Part shown: in pieces, positions 33,080-44,152 of the stretch
Position numbering within the stretch: position 1 is the stretch's first letter
How the letters are laid out: each line of letters opens with the position of its first letter
NCBI GenBank assembly: GCA_019454045.1
Contig: SKCR01001887.1
Location: forward strand, 52,778 to 116,777
DNA: 64,000 nucleotides
Direction: 5' to 3'
From: Zanthoxylum bungeanum
Lineage: Eukaryota > Streptophyta > Magnoliopsida > Sapindales > Rutaceae
Made by a program: the position numbers and the translations under genes
Notes under the pieces: generated by a model
Seen by the model: only the letters and a program-made list of their open reading frames with translations
What the model was told of the DNA's origin: nothing
Database searches by the model: none

Positions 33080-33535
33080 AATTTGAAAAAATATTCAACA
33101 TGATAATAGATGGAGAACGAGGGAGGACCGAAGGACAGAGAATGGGGACCGAGGCTCGGATCATATCTGGAGGCACAAGAGGCTGGCAGGAGTAAAGGAA
33201 GAGCCCGACTTAGAGCTAGTCAATGATGAATGATTGAAGCTACGATTCTCAAAGTTGTATAACTTTGTCTAAGCTTTCCGATGATAATAAGATCATTGAA
33301 ATCGGACATTGACAGCCCAATGTATATCCAAAATACTAAAGGATATCCAGAACGCGACTAAAAGTAACCGCGTATCGGAACTATAAATAATTCTCCAAGT
33401 TTTAGAAAAATTATTACAATAATACAATCGCACTCATATGGGATTTTATGATACATAATACATCACTCATGAAGAAAATGATCATTGGAATTACGCCGAG
33501 ATGACCAAGGTGTTACATTTTCCCCCATTTGGGGT
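33080..33535 (-). mobile_element. Gypsy-type LTR fragment
   Basis: Non-coding block ending GATGACCAAGGTGTTACATTTTCCCCC. On the minus strand this reads like the start of a plant gypsy LTR (TGTAACACC..TCGGCGTAATTCC). Bases 33420-33520 match 7985-8067 in reverse complement. Family assignment is tentative. Confidence 0.45.
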
Positions 33536-33539
33536 TGAG

Positions 33540-33775
33540 TTCATGTATCTGCACATGAAATTAAAGCATTAAACATAAGAATTTTGGCAACATACATGCA
33601 AATATTATCCAACTTGAAATTTTATAGCATTAATATCATTAACAATAAACATGAAAACTTTTGCAATCACCTTGAAAATTGTGTATTAATATGAAAATTT
33701 AAGTATTAAATATGAAAATATGATCATTATACGTCAAAATTAATAACATGAAAATTTGGACATGATTTAACACCG
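33540..33775 (-). repeat. Short-unit array again, opposite orientation
   Basis: Units such as AAAGCATTAAACATAAGAA, AATAAACATGAAAACTTTTG and TATTAAATATGAAAATAT are the reverse complement of the units at 31241-33000. The two arrays therefore form a large, imperfect inverted repeat around 33000-33535. Confidence 0.55.
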
Positions 33776-34116
33776 AATTGGCAAATTCATTTTATTAAAT
33801 TTTTAAATAATTTTTATATTTTATTTTATTAATATTATAATAATATTTTAAAAATTATATTTTTTTTACACCAACCAATACAATTATCTATTGGTGTGGG
33901 TGATTTAAAATACTTGCGTGCCAAATGGCAGCCAACCAAAATTGGGTACCCCCGAGTATTGATACCGGGGCTACCATAGTCAATAGTCATGCCCCCAAAA
34001 CAATCATTCCCATCCACGACAATCTTTTGAATCATAAAGAATCACGACCGTCCAATCTTTAAATAAAATATCTCAATCCTTTATCCTTATCTACTAACCA
34101 GGCCCCACCTTTGCTC

Positions 34117-34124
34117 TTTATATC
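34117..34124 (+). promoter_or_regulatory. TATA-like box of the CBP1 gene
   Basis: TTTATATC about 63 bases before the ATG, followed by an (AAAACC)n run (34136-34165) that would lie in the 5' leader. The 33776-34116 stretch otherwise holds no recognised feature apart from a CCAAT string near 33876. Confidence 0.45.
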
Positions 34125-34186
34125 TTCCCCCAAGCAAAACCAAAACCAAAACCAAAACCAAAACCACTCTCTATTTGGTGGGCAAG

Positions 34187-35276
34187 ATGATGTTGAAGTC
34201 GGGCTTTGTTGGGTCATGCTCTGTTCCGTTACCGGTGGAAGCTAAGGATACTGTGAGTGCAAGAACATGTATTTCTTCTGAAACAACAAGATTTGCTTCA
34301 GTTGTTTGCTGTTCTTCAAGAACCAACAACGCTTATAATGTTCCAAAACTCGAGCCCTTTAGCCGTACTAAGTTCGAACGTGCCGTTAAAGAACCCCCCT
34401 TGATAGAAAAATCTGAAACCGAACTTGCAGGTGCATTTTCTCTACTTTTTTTAACCTTTTTTTTTTATTTAATTTTTATTTTTTAGTAAGTGTCTTTGTG
34501 TGGTTTCTGTTCAGATTATTGTTCTACACTTGAAGGAGATGATTCCTACAGTTGCTGGAAAGCTTACTTTGAGCTTAAAGATCTTAAAGTAAGTTTAATT
34601 ATTTATTATTAATTATTAATCAGAATATCAAATTTAATTTTATGATTGATTGGAATCCATTGACTGAACTCAGTTTATAGTTCTAAACCTAGTTCCTCTT
34701 TTAGTTTACTTTATTCAGTAAAAGGGGACTTTAATTCTTTATATTTCACAATAGAAATGATACTAATAGATCAGAAGTGGCTGTGGCGACGTCCACAAAG
34801 GCAGCTCCTACGGTAGATTTGTAAATATTATTAGACTGATTATAGTTCAATAAAATATTTATAATGTAAAGCAGCTTGAAACTATCAAACTTATGCTTTC
34901 ATTAACTTGATAATTTTGTGAAATTGATGTTTGTATCTAATTGAAATGATTACTACAGAGAGTCGTGCCAAAAGAAGATGTTGAGAAGCTAATTCTGCAA
35001 TCGGGTGGTGTGAAATCTTTAATTGGGTGCTTACATGGGATTTCATCAATACACAAAGGAAAGACTAATAATGGGTTTGCTTTGGAAAAGCCATTGGGTT
35101 CTGAGGGAGTAAGAAGTAGGCCATGTCCTGTCCCGGATGGATTGCCGAAGACACTGGAAGAGTTAGCGGAAGAAGAGAGAGGGAGATTGCCTGATTCTCC
35201 TTACACGAGATTGCTTAGAACGAAAGGCAGGTTCCCTGCTTGGTACTCGCCTGCCCCTGATCATGAAACAGGTTGA
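34187..35276 (+). CDS. CBP1: CCG-binding protein 1 (CBP1/MEE14-like), three exons
   Basis: Exons 34187-34430, 34515-34588 and 34959-35276 join in frame to 211 residues. Donors are CAG/GTGCAT and AAA/GTAAGT; acceptors are TTCAG and CTACAG. Alternative frames at these sites do not continue. The product has a serine-rich N-terminus (about residues 1-47), then VPKLEPFSRTKFERAV, a conserved DYCSTLEGDDSYSCWKAYFE in exon 2, PKEDVEKLI..GGVKSLIGCLHGI and a C-terminal SPYTRLLRTKGR..AWYSPAPDHETG. I recognise these blocks from proteins annotated CCG-BINDING PROTEIN 1. In Arabidopsis that protein links the CCG regulator to transcription in the central cell for pollen-tube guidance. The first ATG is preferred over upstream TTG/GTG. 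It has no frame damage and is the only host gene here that looks intact. Confidence 0.78.
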
Positions 35277-35743
35277 TAAATGAGCTTATGGTTCGATTAG
35301 AAGAGAGGTTTAGCAAGTTTGTGTTGGTTCTTTGTGGAGATATATGGTCATGGATCTGGTTGTTTATGTTTTGCCACATAAAGCAGACGATCGTATCAGT
35401 TGGCAAGTTATTGTCTTGATATTGAAATATCTACTTCCAAGCAAACTCTTTTTGCAAGCTTTGTGTATATAACATCATATATTCAGTTATTGAAAATTTT
35501 ATGCAACTCTCTCTTATGGCAAACTGATCCGAAATATACTCTTACCTACTTATGTTATGCTTACTGAAATTAAACAGCTAGGTGAGCTGTTTTTACAAAA
35601 GAAAAGCTTGAGGCACAAAAACTTGGTTTAATATGATTTTTCTCTCTTTTCATTCCAATTATGTATAATTATTAGGTTCATATATCCGAATTCAGAAATG
35701 AACCTGAAAAAGAAATCCCAGTGGAAAAATACATATCCTAATC
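35277..35743 (+). other. 3' flank of CBP1
   Basis: Contains the likely 3' UTR. Nothing else recognised before the receptor-kinase relic starts on the other strand. Confidence 0.5.
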
Positions 35744-35991
35744 CTACAAGTCATGAATAATCTCCACCACTCCAGCCATGGGAGGCCTTGCTAGTGGATT
35801 CCGACCTAGACAAGCAAAGACTAGCCATTCCAATTATTTCAACCATGTGTTACTTCATTTCTCCAAGTCTCGTCATATTTAATCTAGTAATCTTCAAACC
35901 CTTCCTGCTTTCTCTTCTCTATTATGTATTCTCCCAAGTCTGTCATCCTAGGCCTTTGCCCTGTAGTAAGCTCTAATAGAAAGACTCTAGA

Positions 35992-36389
35992 TGTAATGAA
36001 GTCCAGCTAATGCATGGCTTGCATGAAGGAAGTTTCATAATTCCAGCTTGAAGAAACACATCTATCAACAAGTGACCAAACAACTTTACTTTCGGTGGCA
36101 CTTTGACATTTGAAGAAAAGCAGCCAACAACTCTTGATAATGCCATGAAATGTGGAGTGAAAGGTGGCATGAAATCAGGAATGAATAGTAGTCGTTTTTG
36201 GGCTATAAATACAACCCTTTGTAGTAAGCTCAGATTATCCTAGAGAAGTGTAAATACAGAGAGAAAGTGAGGTTTTTCATTTGTTTCAAGTTTTGTAAAC
36301 ATTTGTAATTCTATTCTTGTAGTAATAGAATTGGATTCAGTTTTTTTTTTTTCTCAAAATACTCTCTAGAGTGATGGTGAATCACAACA
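35992..36389 (+). repeat. 5' LTR of the small copia element
   Basis: 398 bp, with a TATA-like GGCTATAAATACAACCC (about 36199-36215) and an AGAATTGGATTCAG block near the end. Ends ATCACAACA. Confidence 0.85.
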
Positions 36390-36391
36390 AG

Positions 36392-36405
36392 TGGTATCAG
36401 AGAGC
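36392..36405 (+). other. Primer-binding site, initiator tRNA-Met type
   Basis: TGGTATCAGAGAGC two bases after the LTR end; the core TGGTATCAGAG is complementary to the 3' end of initiator tRNA-Met. Confidence 0.75.
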
Positions 36406-36539
36406 TTCGATTGTTTATTGGGATCGTAAAATCGATTAACCGAGCTTCCGATCGGAAAATCGATTTTGACGAAAGTTGTCAAAAATCCAATTTGAGGGCA
36501 CCATCAGCTAGTTCACGACGAGACGAGCTCGGTGGTATT

Positions 36540-36785
36540 TTCCGGCAATCGACCGGAGGTCTGGGTGAGCCGCACGCGCCACACGCACCGTCCAGAGGCC
36601 AACTCACGCGCCACCACGCGCAACACGCGCTCCAGAGGTAGAAGACGATACACGTGGAAGCCACGTCAGCGCCACGTTAGCCCCAGTCAGCACCCAGTCA
36701 GCGCACAGTCAGCAGACACATCAGCCGCCACGTCATCAGCCACGTCAGCAAATTCGTCCCACTTTGCCACATCAGCAGCCTGGTA
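36540..36785 (+). repeat. GC-rich leader with CACGTCAGC-type repeats
   Basis: This stretch is far richer in G and C than its surroundings. It has repeated CGCCACGCGC, CACGTCAGC, CCAGTCAGC and CACATCAGC units between 36645 and 36780. No protein family is evident in any frame. Confidence 0.6.
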
Positions 36786-36857
36786 AATTCATTTAGCCCC
36801 CTGAAGTTTTGAAATTTACAGTTTTGTTTCATAACTTTTATTAATTTACAAATTAGC

Positions 36858-38116
36858 TTGGTAGCCAGATTGAACTTGGAGCTTGAACAGATGAATGTCA
36901 AAACAACATTTCTTCATGGTGATTTGAATGAAGAAATCTACATGGAGCAGCCAGAAAGATTCAAGGTTTCAGGAAAAGAAAATCTTGTCTGCAAGCTAAA
37001 AAAGAGCTTGTACGGGCTCAAGCAAGCACCGAGGCAGTGGTACAAGAAGTTCGACTCATTCATGGTGGGTCAAGGCTACAAAAGAACTGCATCAGATCAG
37101 TGTGTATACATTCAGAGGTTTCCAGATGGAAATTTCATTGCTCTTTTACTGTATGTAGATGACATGTTGATTGTTGGACAAGAAGCAGCGAAGATCAGCC
37201 AGCTGAAGAAAGAACTCTTAAGTCTTTCGACATGAAAGACTTAGGACCAGCTCAACTGATTTTGGGAATGGAGATTGTTCGTGATAGACAGAACAAGAAG
37301 TTGTGGCTTTCATAGAAAAGTTATATTGAACGGATAATCAGGAGGTTCAATATACAGAAAGCTAAACTAGTCAGCGTTCCGCTAGCGCACCATTTCAAAT
37401 TGAGCAAGAGTTCGTGCCCCTCATCCAAGAAAGAGATAGAGGAAATGTCAGCAATATCATATTCTTCAGCTGTTGGAAGCCTTATGTATGTAATGGTATG
37501 TACCATGCCAAATATTGCACACGCAGTGGGTGTAGTGAGCCGTTTTCTCTCTAACTCTGGAAAGCAACACTAGGAGGCAGTCAAATGGATTCTCAGGTAC
37601 CTCAAGGGTACATAGAAGTTTTGTCTGTGTTACGGGGGAGCTGATCCAATCTTGGAAGGCTATAAAGATTCAGATATGGCAGAAGATCTTGATGGTAGGA
37701 AATCTATATCAGGATTCATCTACATTTTTGTGGGGGGAGCTGTATCATGGCAGTCAAGATTGCAGAGGTGTATTGCATTATCAACAACAGAAGCTGAGTA
37801 CATCGCTATAGCTGAGGCAGGAAAGGAAATATTGTGGCTAAAACTTTTTCTCCAAGAGTTAGGGATCAAACAGACAGATTACAAGAAACATTGTGACAGT
37901 CAGAGTGCTCTGGACTTGATCAAAAACTCAATGTATCATTCCCGGATGAAACATATTGATATTCGCTATCACTGGATACGCGAGGTAATGGATCAACAAC
38001 TACTGAGACTAGTGAAGACCCATACAGATGAGAATCTAGCCGACATGTTAACGAAAGTGGTTACTCGAAACAAGCTAGAGTTGTGCAGAGACATAATCGG
38101 GATAGCTGACAGATGA
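36858..38116 (+). pseudogene. Copia RT (C-terminal half) and RNase H
   Basis: RT motifs QMNVKTTFLHGDLNEEIYME, LYGLKQAPRQWYKKF and the catalytic LLLYVDDMLIVG (about 37150-37185). After a frameshift near 37232 come DMKDLGPAQ, GMEIVRDR and YSSAVGSLMY. The RNase H frame (37652-38116) is open: WQSRLQRCIALSTTEAEYIA, HCDSQSALDLIKN, HSRMKHIDIRYHWIRE, ADMLTKVV. Stops near 37313, 37571 and 37615 break the middle. Confidence 0.85.
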
Positions 38117-38149
38117 CGATTGTTTCAAATACAGCTGGAGTGGGAGAAT

Positions 38150-38537
38150 TGTAATGAAGTCCAGCTAATGCATGGCTTGCATGGAGGAAACTTCATAATT
38201 CCTGCTTGAAGAAACATTTATCAACCAGTGACCAAACAACTTTCGGTGGCACTTTGACATTTGAAGAAAAGCAGCCAACAACTCTTGATAATGCCATGAA
38301 ATGTGGAGTGAAATGTGGCATGAAATCAGGAATGAATAGTAGTCGTTTTTGGGCTATAAATACAACCCTTTGTAGCAAGCTCAGATTATCCCAGAGAAGT
38401 GTAATACAAAGAGAAAGTGAGGTTTTTCATTTGTTTCAAGTTTTGTAAACATTTGTAATTCTATTCTTGTAGTAACAGAATTGGATTCAGTTTTTTTTTC
38501 TCAAAATACTCTCTAGAGTGATCGGTGAATCACAATA
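38150..38537 (+). repeat. 3' LTR of the small copia element
   Basis: 388 bp; the last bases read CACAATA where the 5' LTR has CACAACA. Small deletions relative to the 5' copy. Followed by CTAGA. Confidence 0.85.
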
Positions 38538-38752
38538 CTAGAGCCATAAACATCAGACTTCTGTGTCAACACCAAGTCATATTATGTTGATTGTACAAAG
38601 TCAGTTCAGGCGCCACCTGCCCAAGATTCCATTTTTGCCAGAGAAACTATATAAAGTGTTTCGTAGCTGGAGAGGCAAGTGGAGCATTTTATTAGAGACT
38701 TTATCACACCACAAACTAGTGCATCACCATTTGGCTGCTGAAAGTGCTATTG

Positions 38753-40290
38753 TGTCCTAAAATCTGTTGTATATGCTATACTTTAAGACGTAATATTTTG
38801 TAATAAAATTTTTTATTTATTAATAAAAGATATTTATTTTCTACACATTGTTATATCCTTATTTTTTTTTGTATATCCCGAGATATTTTGTCGGATGAAT
38901 ATCGTTAATTCAAAAGACGTTTGTGATTATGAGAATTAAAGATATTTATTATACGAGACAATAATATATCACTCGACCAATATTGTTATGTGTTTCCTAG
39001 ATTGACATTTGATGTTAATAGAATGGATGATAAGTCTCATATCATAAGGACATGAAAAATAGATGTTTTCATTAGTAGAATGAAATGTCGAATACGACCA
39101 CAGAAGCGTAAGATCACATGGTAATATCATAAGGATGATGAGTCTCATATCATAAGGACATGAACAATAGATGTTTTCATTAGTAGAATGAAATGTCGAA
39201 CACGACCACAGAAGCGTAAGATCACATGATAATATTATTTAAGGTCATTGATTTTCGTAATAATATATTAGTGTCATTATATAATCTAACCTGAGATCAC
39301 ATGTTGACTTGTACGATAGTACTAATGGTTCACTAGTATATCATCATTCGACTAAACACGTCTTTTGAATAAATGTTAGATGGTCTTGAGCTAATAACGT
39401 ACGAATTCATATGTGCTTTAAGAAGAGATCTGATATCATCCCGCTACTACTCGATAATGAACCTAGGGCGTCGTACAAATACAGTTCTTGTCTATGTTAT
39501 AAATCCAATGATGTTTATTAAAAATTAATAAATGATTATTTTGAAAATTAATATGTAAATTAGAATTTCGATTAAAATAAGATTTCCTAAAAAGATTAGG
39601 ATATTCAGAATATTTCAGAAACATTAATTTGATTAATAAATTCGTAAATTTAATTATTTAAATAAATATTTGATATTATATTAAATATATTAAATATAAT
39701 TAAATGTAATTTTGATTAATTGTTAATTAAAATTAAGTAAGTTAAAATTAATTAATAGTTAATTAATTAATAGGCCAAAAAAATATTTAATCTATTGTGC
39801 CTTAATTTAGTATGCTAGCACTCTAATTAATTATAGTCCTAATATAGATTGAATATGGAAAACTTATTTAATAGGGAATTCTTATTTAGTTAAGTTTCCT
39901 AATTTAATTTTTAAAGAATATTAAAAAGACCTAATTTAATTTAGAGAGATCTTAAATTGTCCTTATTATAATGGAATATAAACAAGGCAATCCCCATTCT
40001 GTAAATACATTAAGAATTCGGCCAAGGGTTGTAGGGTTCTCCCCAGGACGAACTTATCCCCCCCTCTCTCTCTTATTTGTTCCAAATTATTATAAGGTTA
40101 ATTTAAGGATAGTTGTTTCTTTGATCTCTAATCGAAGACTTCAATCCAAGAAAGAAAATTATTTTCTTTATTTTCAAAGTGGGAGTGATTTATTCGTAGA
40201 ATAGTTCTAGCCTGTCAACTAGACATGCAAAGCTTGATGCACTACTACAAGGAAAGCTCAAGAAAGAGACTCAATAAAGGCTCTAATAAG
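38753..40290 (+). mobile_element. Probable degenerate LTR with internal tandem duplication
   Basis: Starts near TGTCCTAAAATCTG and carries long AT-rich U3-like sequence. Later parts are CCAGGACGAACTTATCC and a CT-rich run (about 40040-40075). It has no coding sequence. The organisation is LTR-like but I could not pair it with another LTR in the window. Confidence 0.35.
39031..39236 (+). repeat. 103-bp tandem duplication
   Basis: GATGATAAGTCTCATATCAT at about 39027 and GATGATGAGTCTCATATCAT at about 39134 each begin nearly identical copies. Both run through AATAGATGTTTTCATTAG and CACAGAAGCGTAAGATCACA. Only a few substitutions separate them. Confidence 0.75.
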
Positions 40291-40294
40291 GAAA

Positions 40295-40328
40295 ATATAT
40301 TCAGGTATGATATGTGAGATATGCGGGG
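40295..40328 (+). pseudogene. Left scrap of an Athila-like gag, target of the next element
   Basis: Ends GAGATATGCGGGG, the left half of a CEICGG-type gag motif that resumes after 45422 as GGGGTAACCACCCTATTGATC. The intact arrangement is seen at 45884-45930. Confidence 0.5.
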
Positions 40329-41620
40329 TGATAAGTGTGGTTTATACCCACTTATTCCTATATTCTTAACTTACTATTTCGTTAGTTTCCGTATCATTTA
40401 ATGTATTTTGCAGTTCTTTTATGTTTTATTTATAGGAAGCATTAATACATGGATATTGGGGCATTTGTACGTGTTTTGGTACCATTTGGACACATCGGAA
40501 ACACATGAGAAGAGCAGAGACGCAAGATGAGCAACCAGTTAAGAGAAACACAGGCGTCGTGGCGCCCAACGTCTTGGCACAGCGGCGCCTCTAGCGTACC
40601 ATATAGTTTCCAGAGGTTTTGGCACCGCGACGCCAACATTCCAGAACCGCGACGCCCCGCAATGACCCAGAACACCAATTTCAGTGTTTTAGATGCACAA
40701 GGACCCCAAGGCTTTATTATAAATATATAAGTTCGTCCAAGACTTAAGGGAGAGCCGAATACACAACATAAAACACAAAACACATATTGTTAGAGAGATC
40801 CAAAGAGGAGGATTGAAGAGCAATAAGAGAAGACGAATGCGGTGACGTCCGAAGAGGAATGGATTCAATTCGGGTTAAATCTTCTAGTTTCTTTCTTAGA
40901 ACTCTGATGATTTCCATTAGATTCATGACATGTTTTTATTGATTTTATCTTTAGTTATGAACTAACTCCTTAATTCTGGAGAATGATGTAATTGATGTTT
41001 GAACCTTGTATTGTTTACTAATATTGTTATGAAGTTATATTTCAGTTTATTTATATTCTTTTAAGTTTAATGGTTCTTGTTTACTGGCCAAAAATTAAGA
41101 TGATGAATGTTTAGAGTCTATCACTCGAGAGAGGGATTTTGAATAAGATCTATAGAAAATGACCTAGGATTTTATAGAATTTGAGAGAATCTGTAGTGCC
41201 TTTGAAGTCGTTAACATAGAGTCACAAGACGTAATGAGTTGTTAATACTAGATTTTTATAATGATATCGAAATCTGTAGTTGATAATATTTTCACTGTTA
41301 CTCGAGAGAGGGAGTGAATACTTGAGGATTCTTGACTTATAAACAATACAACTGAACAAGTTAATTGGCATGACAAATACATAGTGGATAGTTAGATGAA
41401 ATCAGTCTCTAAAATATCTATCGTATTAGTTCCTCCTATCTAATTATTTTATTTATTTATTTAAATCTATATTATTTATCTTCTAAATAAAGTTAGGATT
41501 ATCAATTGTAGTATTTAGTGTGAGTGAACATAATCCTTGTGGGTTCGACACTCCACACTCATCTTTACTAAAACTTGACACCGTATACTTGCGGTACGAT
41601 ATAAAATATCACAACAAGTT

Positions 41621-41640
41621 TTAGGCGCCATTGCCGGGGA
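41621..41640 (+). other. Primer-binding site, tRNA-Asp type, slightly diverged
   Basis: TTAGGCGCCATTGCCGGGGA, two changes from the site at 10303-10320. Confidence 0.7.
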
Positions 41641-41763
41641 TTATTTGTTTAATTCACATTAATACTATTTCCAAGTAATCTTAGCTTTAATTTAGATTTG
41701 TATTTATTTATTATTTATTATTTTTTTTTAATTTTTTTTGTTATATATTGTTTCTTTCGTGCA

Positions 41764-42760
41764 ATGAGAGTTGGAAAATAAGCAATGGAAAATCCTATTA
41801 TTACATCGATAGCTCAAGTATCATCCTTCACGACTCATCTCATAGTATTGACAAATCAAATGAGCCAACCGTCTATTGAAGCTGCTTTGCTAATTGAATG
41901 CTCTTACCCAATAGAGGAGCAGGATTTGAGCAAGTACAGTATGTGAACAACCTAAAATTCAACAACTATATAAGCAATCATATGCCTAACTATTATCATT
42001 CGAATTTGTCATATGCTAATATAGAGAACGCCTTGTAAACTCCTCATGGCTTTAACTATCCAAAAACTAAGCAGAAACCTTCTTTATAAGACCTCATGAG
42101 CATATTTGTAGCTACAGCGTCAGAGAGGTTTGAGAAGAATGAGTCGAGGCTGGACAACATCGAAACATATATGGACATTATAGGGGCAAAAATAAAATCT
42201 TTAGAAGTGCAAATTGGGTTGCTTGTTTCTTTCATGGCCAATCAACAGATATACTGAATTCAACCCCAGAGAGCAATGTCAAGTCATAACTCTTAGGAGC
42301 GAAAAAGAGATTAAAGACATCCATCAGGACTTAGGCAGTAAAGAACAAGAAGCGGTATTTCAAGAGGAGACGGTAATGAAAGAAGAGAATAAAGGTGAAT
42401 TGAAAATGAGAGTTCAAGATGAAGAAGTCACCTTAGTGTTTTCAGAGCCATGCCGAGTCCTTAAGGTGATGCAAAATGTCACAGGGTAGATATAGTAGAG
42501 AAGAGAGTTTCAAACACGCGGGGTGAATCAATATTTCAGCAACCTACAACCATACAAAAAGGAAGATTCTCCGCAGCTAGACCTGAAACCATTCCCAAAT
42601 CGCCGAAAAAAGAGGAAAAGAAGGGTCAGTTCTCACTTGAAGATGATCTCTGGAAGGTTAAAAAGGAGGTCAAGCCAATTTTGCCAAATGTACAGTCCCA
42701 ACTTTCATCCATTGGTAGACCCTGGAGGACCATCCATGGATAAATTTCCACAGCCCATCA
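41764..42760 (+). pseudogene. gag C-terminus, protease end and linker of the 40.3-kb element
   Basis: Codons for VQYVNNLKFNNY and YHSNLSYANIENAL, then SERFEKNESRLDNIETYM and a GAKIKSLEVQIGLL helix typical of plant gypsy gag. QCQVITLRSEKE follows, and then a jump to the protease end KMRVQDEEVTLVF. After a frameshift a linker HRVDIVEKRVSNTRG follows. The protease active site and everything after the linker are deleted. Many stops; not functional. Confidence 0.65.
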
Positions 42761-42839
42761 AGCCATCCTTTTCATGTCACAGTAGCCGGTGGATACAAAA
42801 GAAGAAGCCACCATGACCATTTGGATGGTTGCGTCTGGT

Positions 42840-42880
42840 TGAAGACGTTAAACTTAGCGCTAGCGGGGAGACAACCTTTG
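42840..42880 (+). other. Conserved post-pol motif, third copy
   Basis: GAAGACGTTAAACTTAGCGC then TAGCGGGGAGACAACC, as at 13080-13128, although pol itself is deleted here. Confidence 0.6.
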
Positions 42881-43959
42881 CATTTGTTTATTTTTATTTT
42901 TATTTTTATTTTCTTTATTTTTATTTATATTTTATTGTGCGCTATTTATCTATTTATTAGTTTGCTTACTATTTATAAAGGTAGCATGAAACACACAAAG
43001 CCCGCACAACCAAAATCTTTTTCTTATTTGATTAGAAGAAAAAGCCTTCTGATTTCCCATACCTTGGCTAACCAGTAGGAGCCTAATCAACTCCATACAC
43101 GGTAGTGTTGTTCCCTAATTTTGTTTCTTTATGTTTATCTTTCATTGAAGACAATGCAAGTTTTAAGTTTGAGGATGTGTGCCTGCAGTGATAGTTCTTG
43201 CTATTTTTTTTAAAAATTTAATCATTGATAGTAAAACATAAGTCTAATGATGGATTTGTTTGCTTTAGATGAAATCTTAGAAATAATAAGTCATAATTGA
43301 TTTTTATCTGATGCTTTGAGTAGATGATCTAGGTTAGACTCGTAAGCACTTAATAATAGGTTTTCAGCAGTAAGAACCTAAGTAGTTGGCAAAGTGACTA
43401 GTTGAAGAAATTGTTTGCCGATGAATGATTGTTTGCTTAGATATCTATCTCAATATGCTAGTATTATGACATATGGTATGATAAGAAAAAGAAACCACCT
43501 ATAACCGATAAGCGTGAAGCTACCCATGGGCGAGTTTTAGGACCATCATGAGGAGAAATGCTACCTTAAAGGGTAGGTGTGTTGAGAAAAAAAATTAAAA
43601 AAGAAGAGAATAAAATCATACCATACGGAGCAAAGAACATCAATTACAAACTCAATTTGAGATATCTAGGTTGGTTTGACCCACTGGATCTCAATTTTCG
43701 AGACGAAATCATAGAGTTGGCTTACTTTGGAGTCGAGCTGTGAATGAACCTTGACACACACACACACTGTGAGTCTAGCTTAGATGATTTATTCAAGAAC
43801 TTAGATTTTAGGTGCAATTGCGCACTTGGAAGGTTATATGATTTCATTGATAAACATTCTTTGAGGACAATTTTATGCGTAACTATCGGGATTATTTTAT
43901 TTGTTTGTTTTATTTATTTTATTTTTTTGCATGATTGCATGTTTGTAAATGACATTTGT

Positions 43960-44075
43960 GGGTATCGTCGCTGTAAGCCTTCACGAGACTATAACTAGTT
44001 CACTGGGGCCGCCTAGGGGTTTAAAGGCTTGCATATGCTAAATGCAATCGTGATCCCTACGAAAGTGGCCTAGTT
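43960..44075 (+). other. Conserved 3' module, second copy
   Basis: GTGGGTATCGTCGCTGTAAG, CACGAGACTATAACTAG, GGGGTTTAAAGGCTTG, GCTAAATGCAATCGTGATCC and CTACGAAAGTGGCC, closely matching 16065-16190. About 80 bp before the 3' LTR. Confidence 0.65.
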
Positions 44076-44152
44076 AATTTTGTTATTTATTTATTTAGTT
44101 TTTTTTTTTGTCTTTTGCTCAGGACTAGCAAAATCTTAAGTTTGGGGGTGTT

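Larger units (their letters stand above)
35992..38537 (+). mobile_element. Internally deleted Ty1/copia element with intact ends
   Basis: A 2546-bp element with LTRs 35992-36389 and 38150-38537, both starting TGTAATGAAGTCC, and identical 5-bp target duplications CTAGA on each side (35987-35991, 38538-38542). It holds a primer-binding site, a GC-rich leader, the second half of RT and a full RNase H. Gag, protease, integrase and the first half of RT are deleted. The RT/RNase H closely resembles the Tnt1-like group. It is non-autonomous but precisely bounded. Confidence 0.88.
35744..38640 (-). pseudogene. Receptor-like kinase fragment split by a copia element
   Basis: On the minus strand, 38640 down to 38538 encodes the activation-segment end GQVAPEL (the APE motif) and LTQKSDVYGS (subdomain IX, Asp conserved). 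After the copia insertion it continues from 35991 with RVFLLELTTGQRPRMTDLGEYI. Later, across stops and a frameshift, come EIIGMASLCL and RNPLARPPMAGVVEII before TAG at 35744-35746. This is the C-lobe of a plant receptor-like kinase. Stops near 35886 and 35838, a one-base loss near 38570 and the lost N-lobe make it a pseudogene. The insertion falls in the Ser-Arg codons after DVYG. Confidence 0.68.

Noticed and set aside
34175..34186. Upstream TTG/GTG starts for CBP1
   Set aside because: Plant nuclear genes start at ATG; the first in-frame ATG is 34187.
36411..36786. GC-rich open frames as a captured protein
   Set aside because: Open in more than one frame because of base composition and repeats; no recognisable domain.
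43744..43998. 84-codon frame with a hydrophobic stretch
   Set aside because: Lies in the non-coding 3' region of the 40.3-kb element and overlaps the conserved module; no counterpart in the LOG element.
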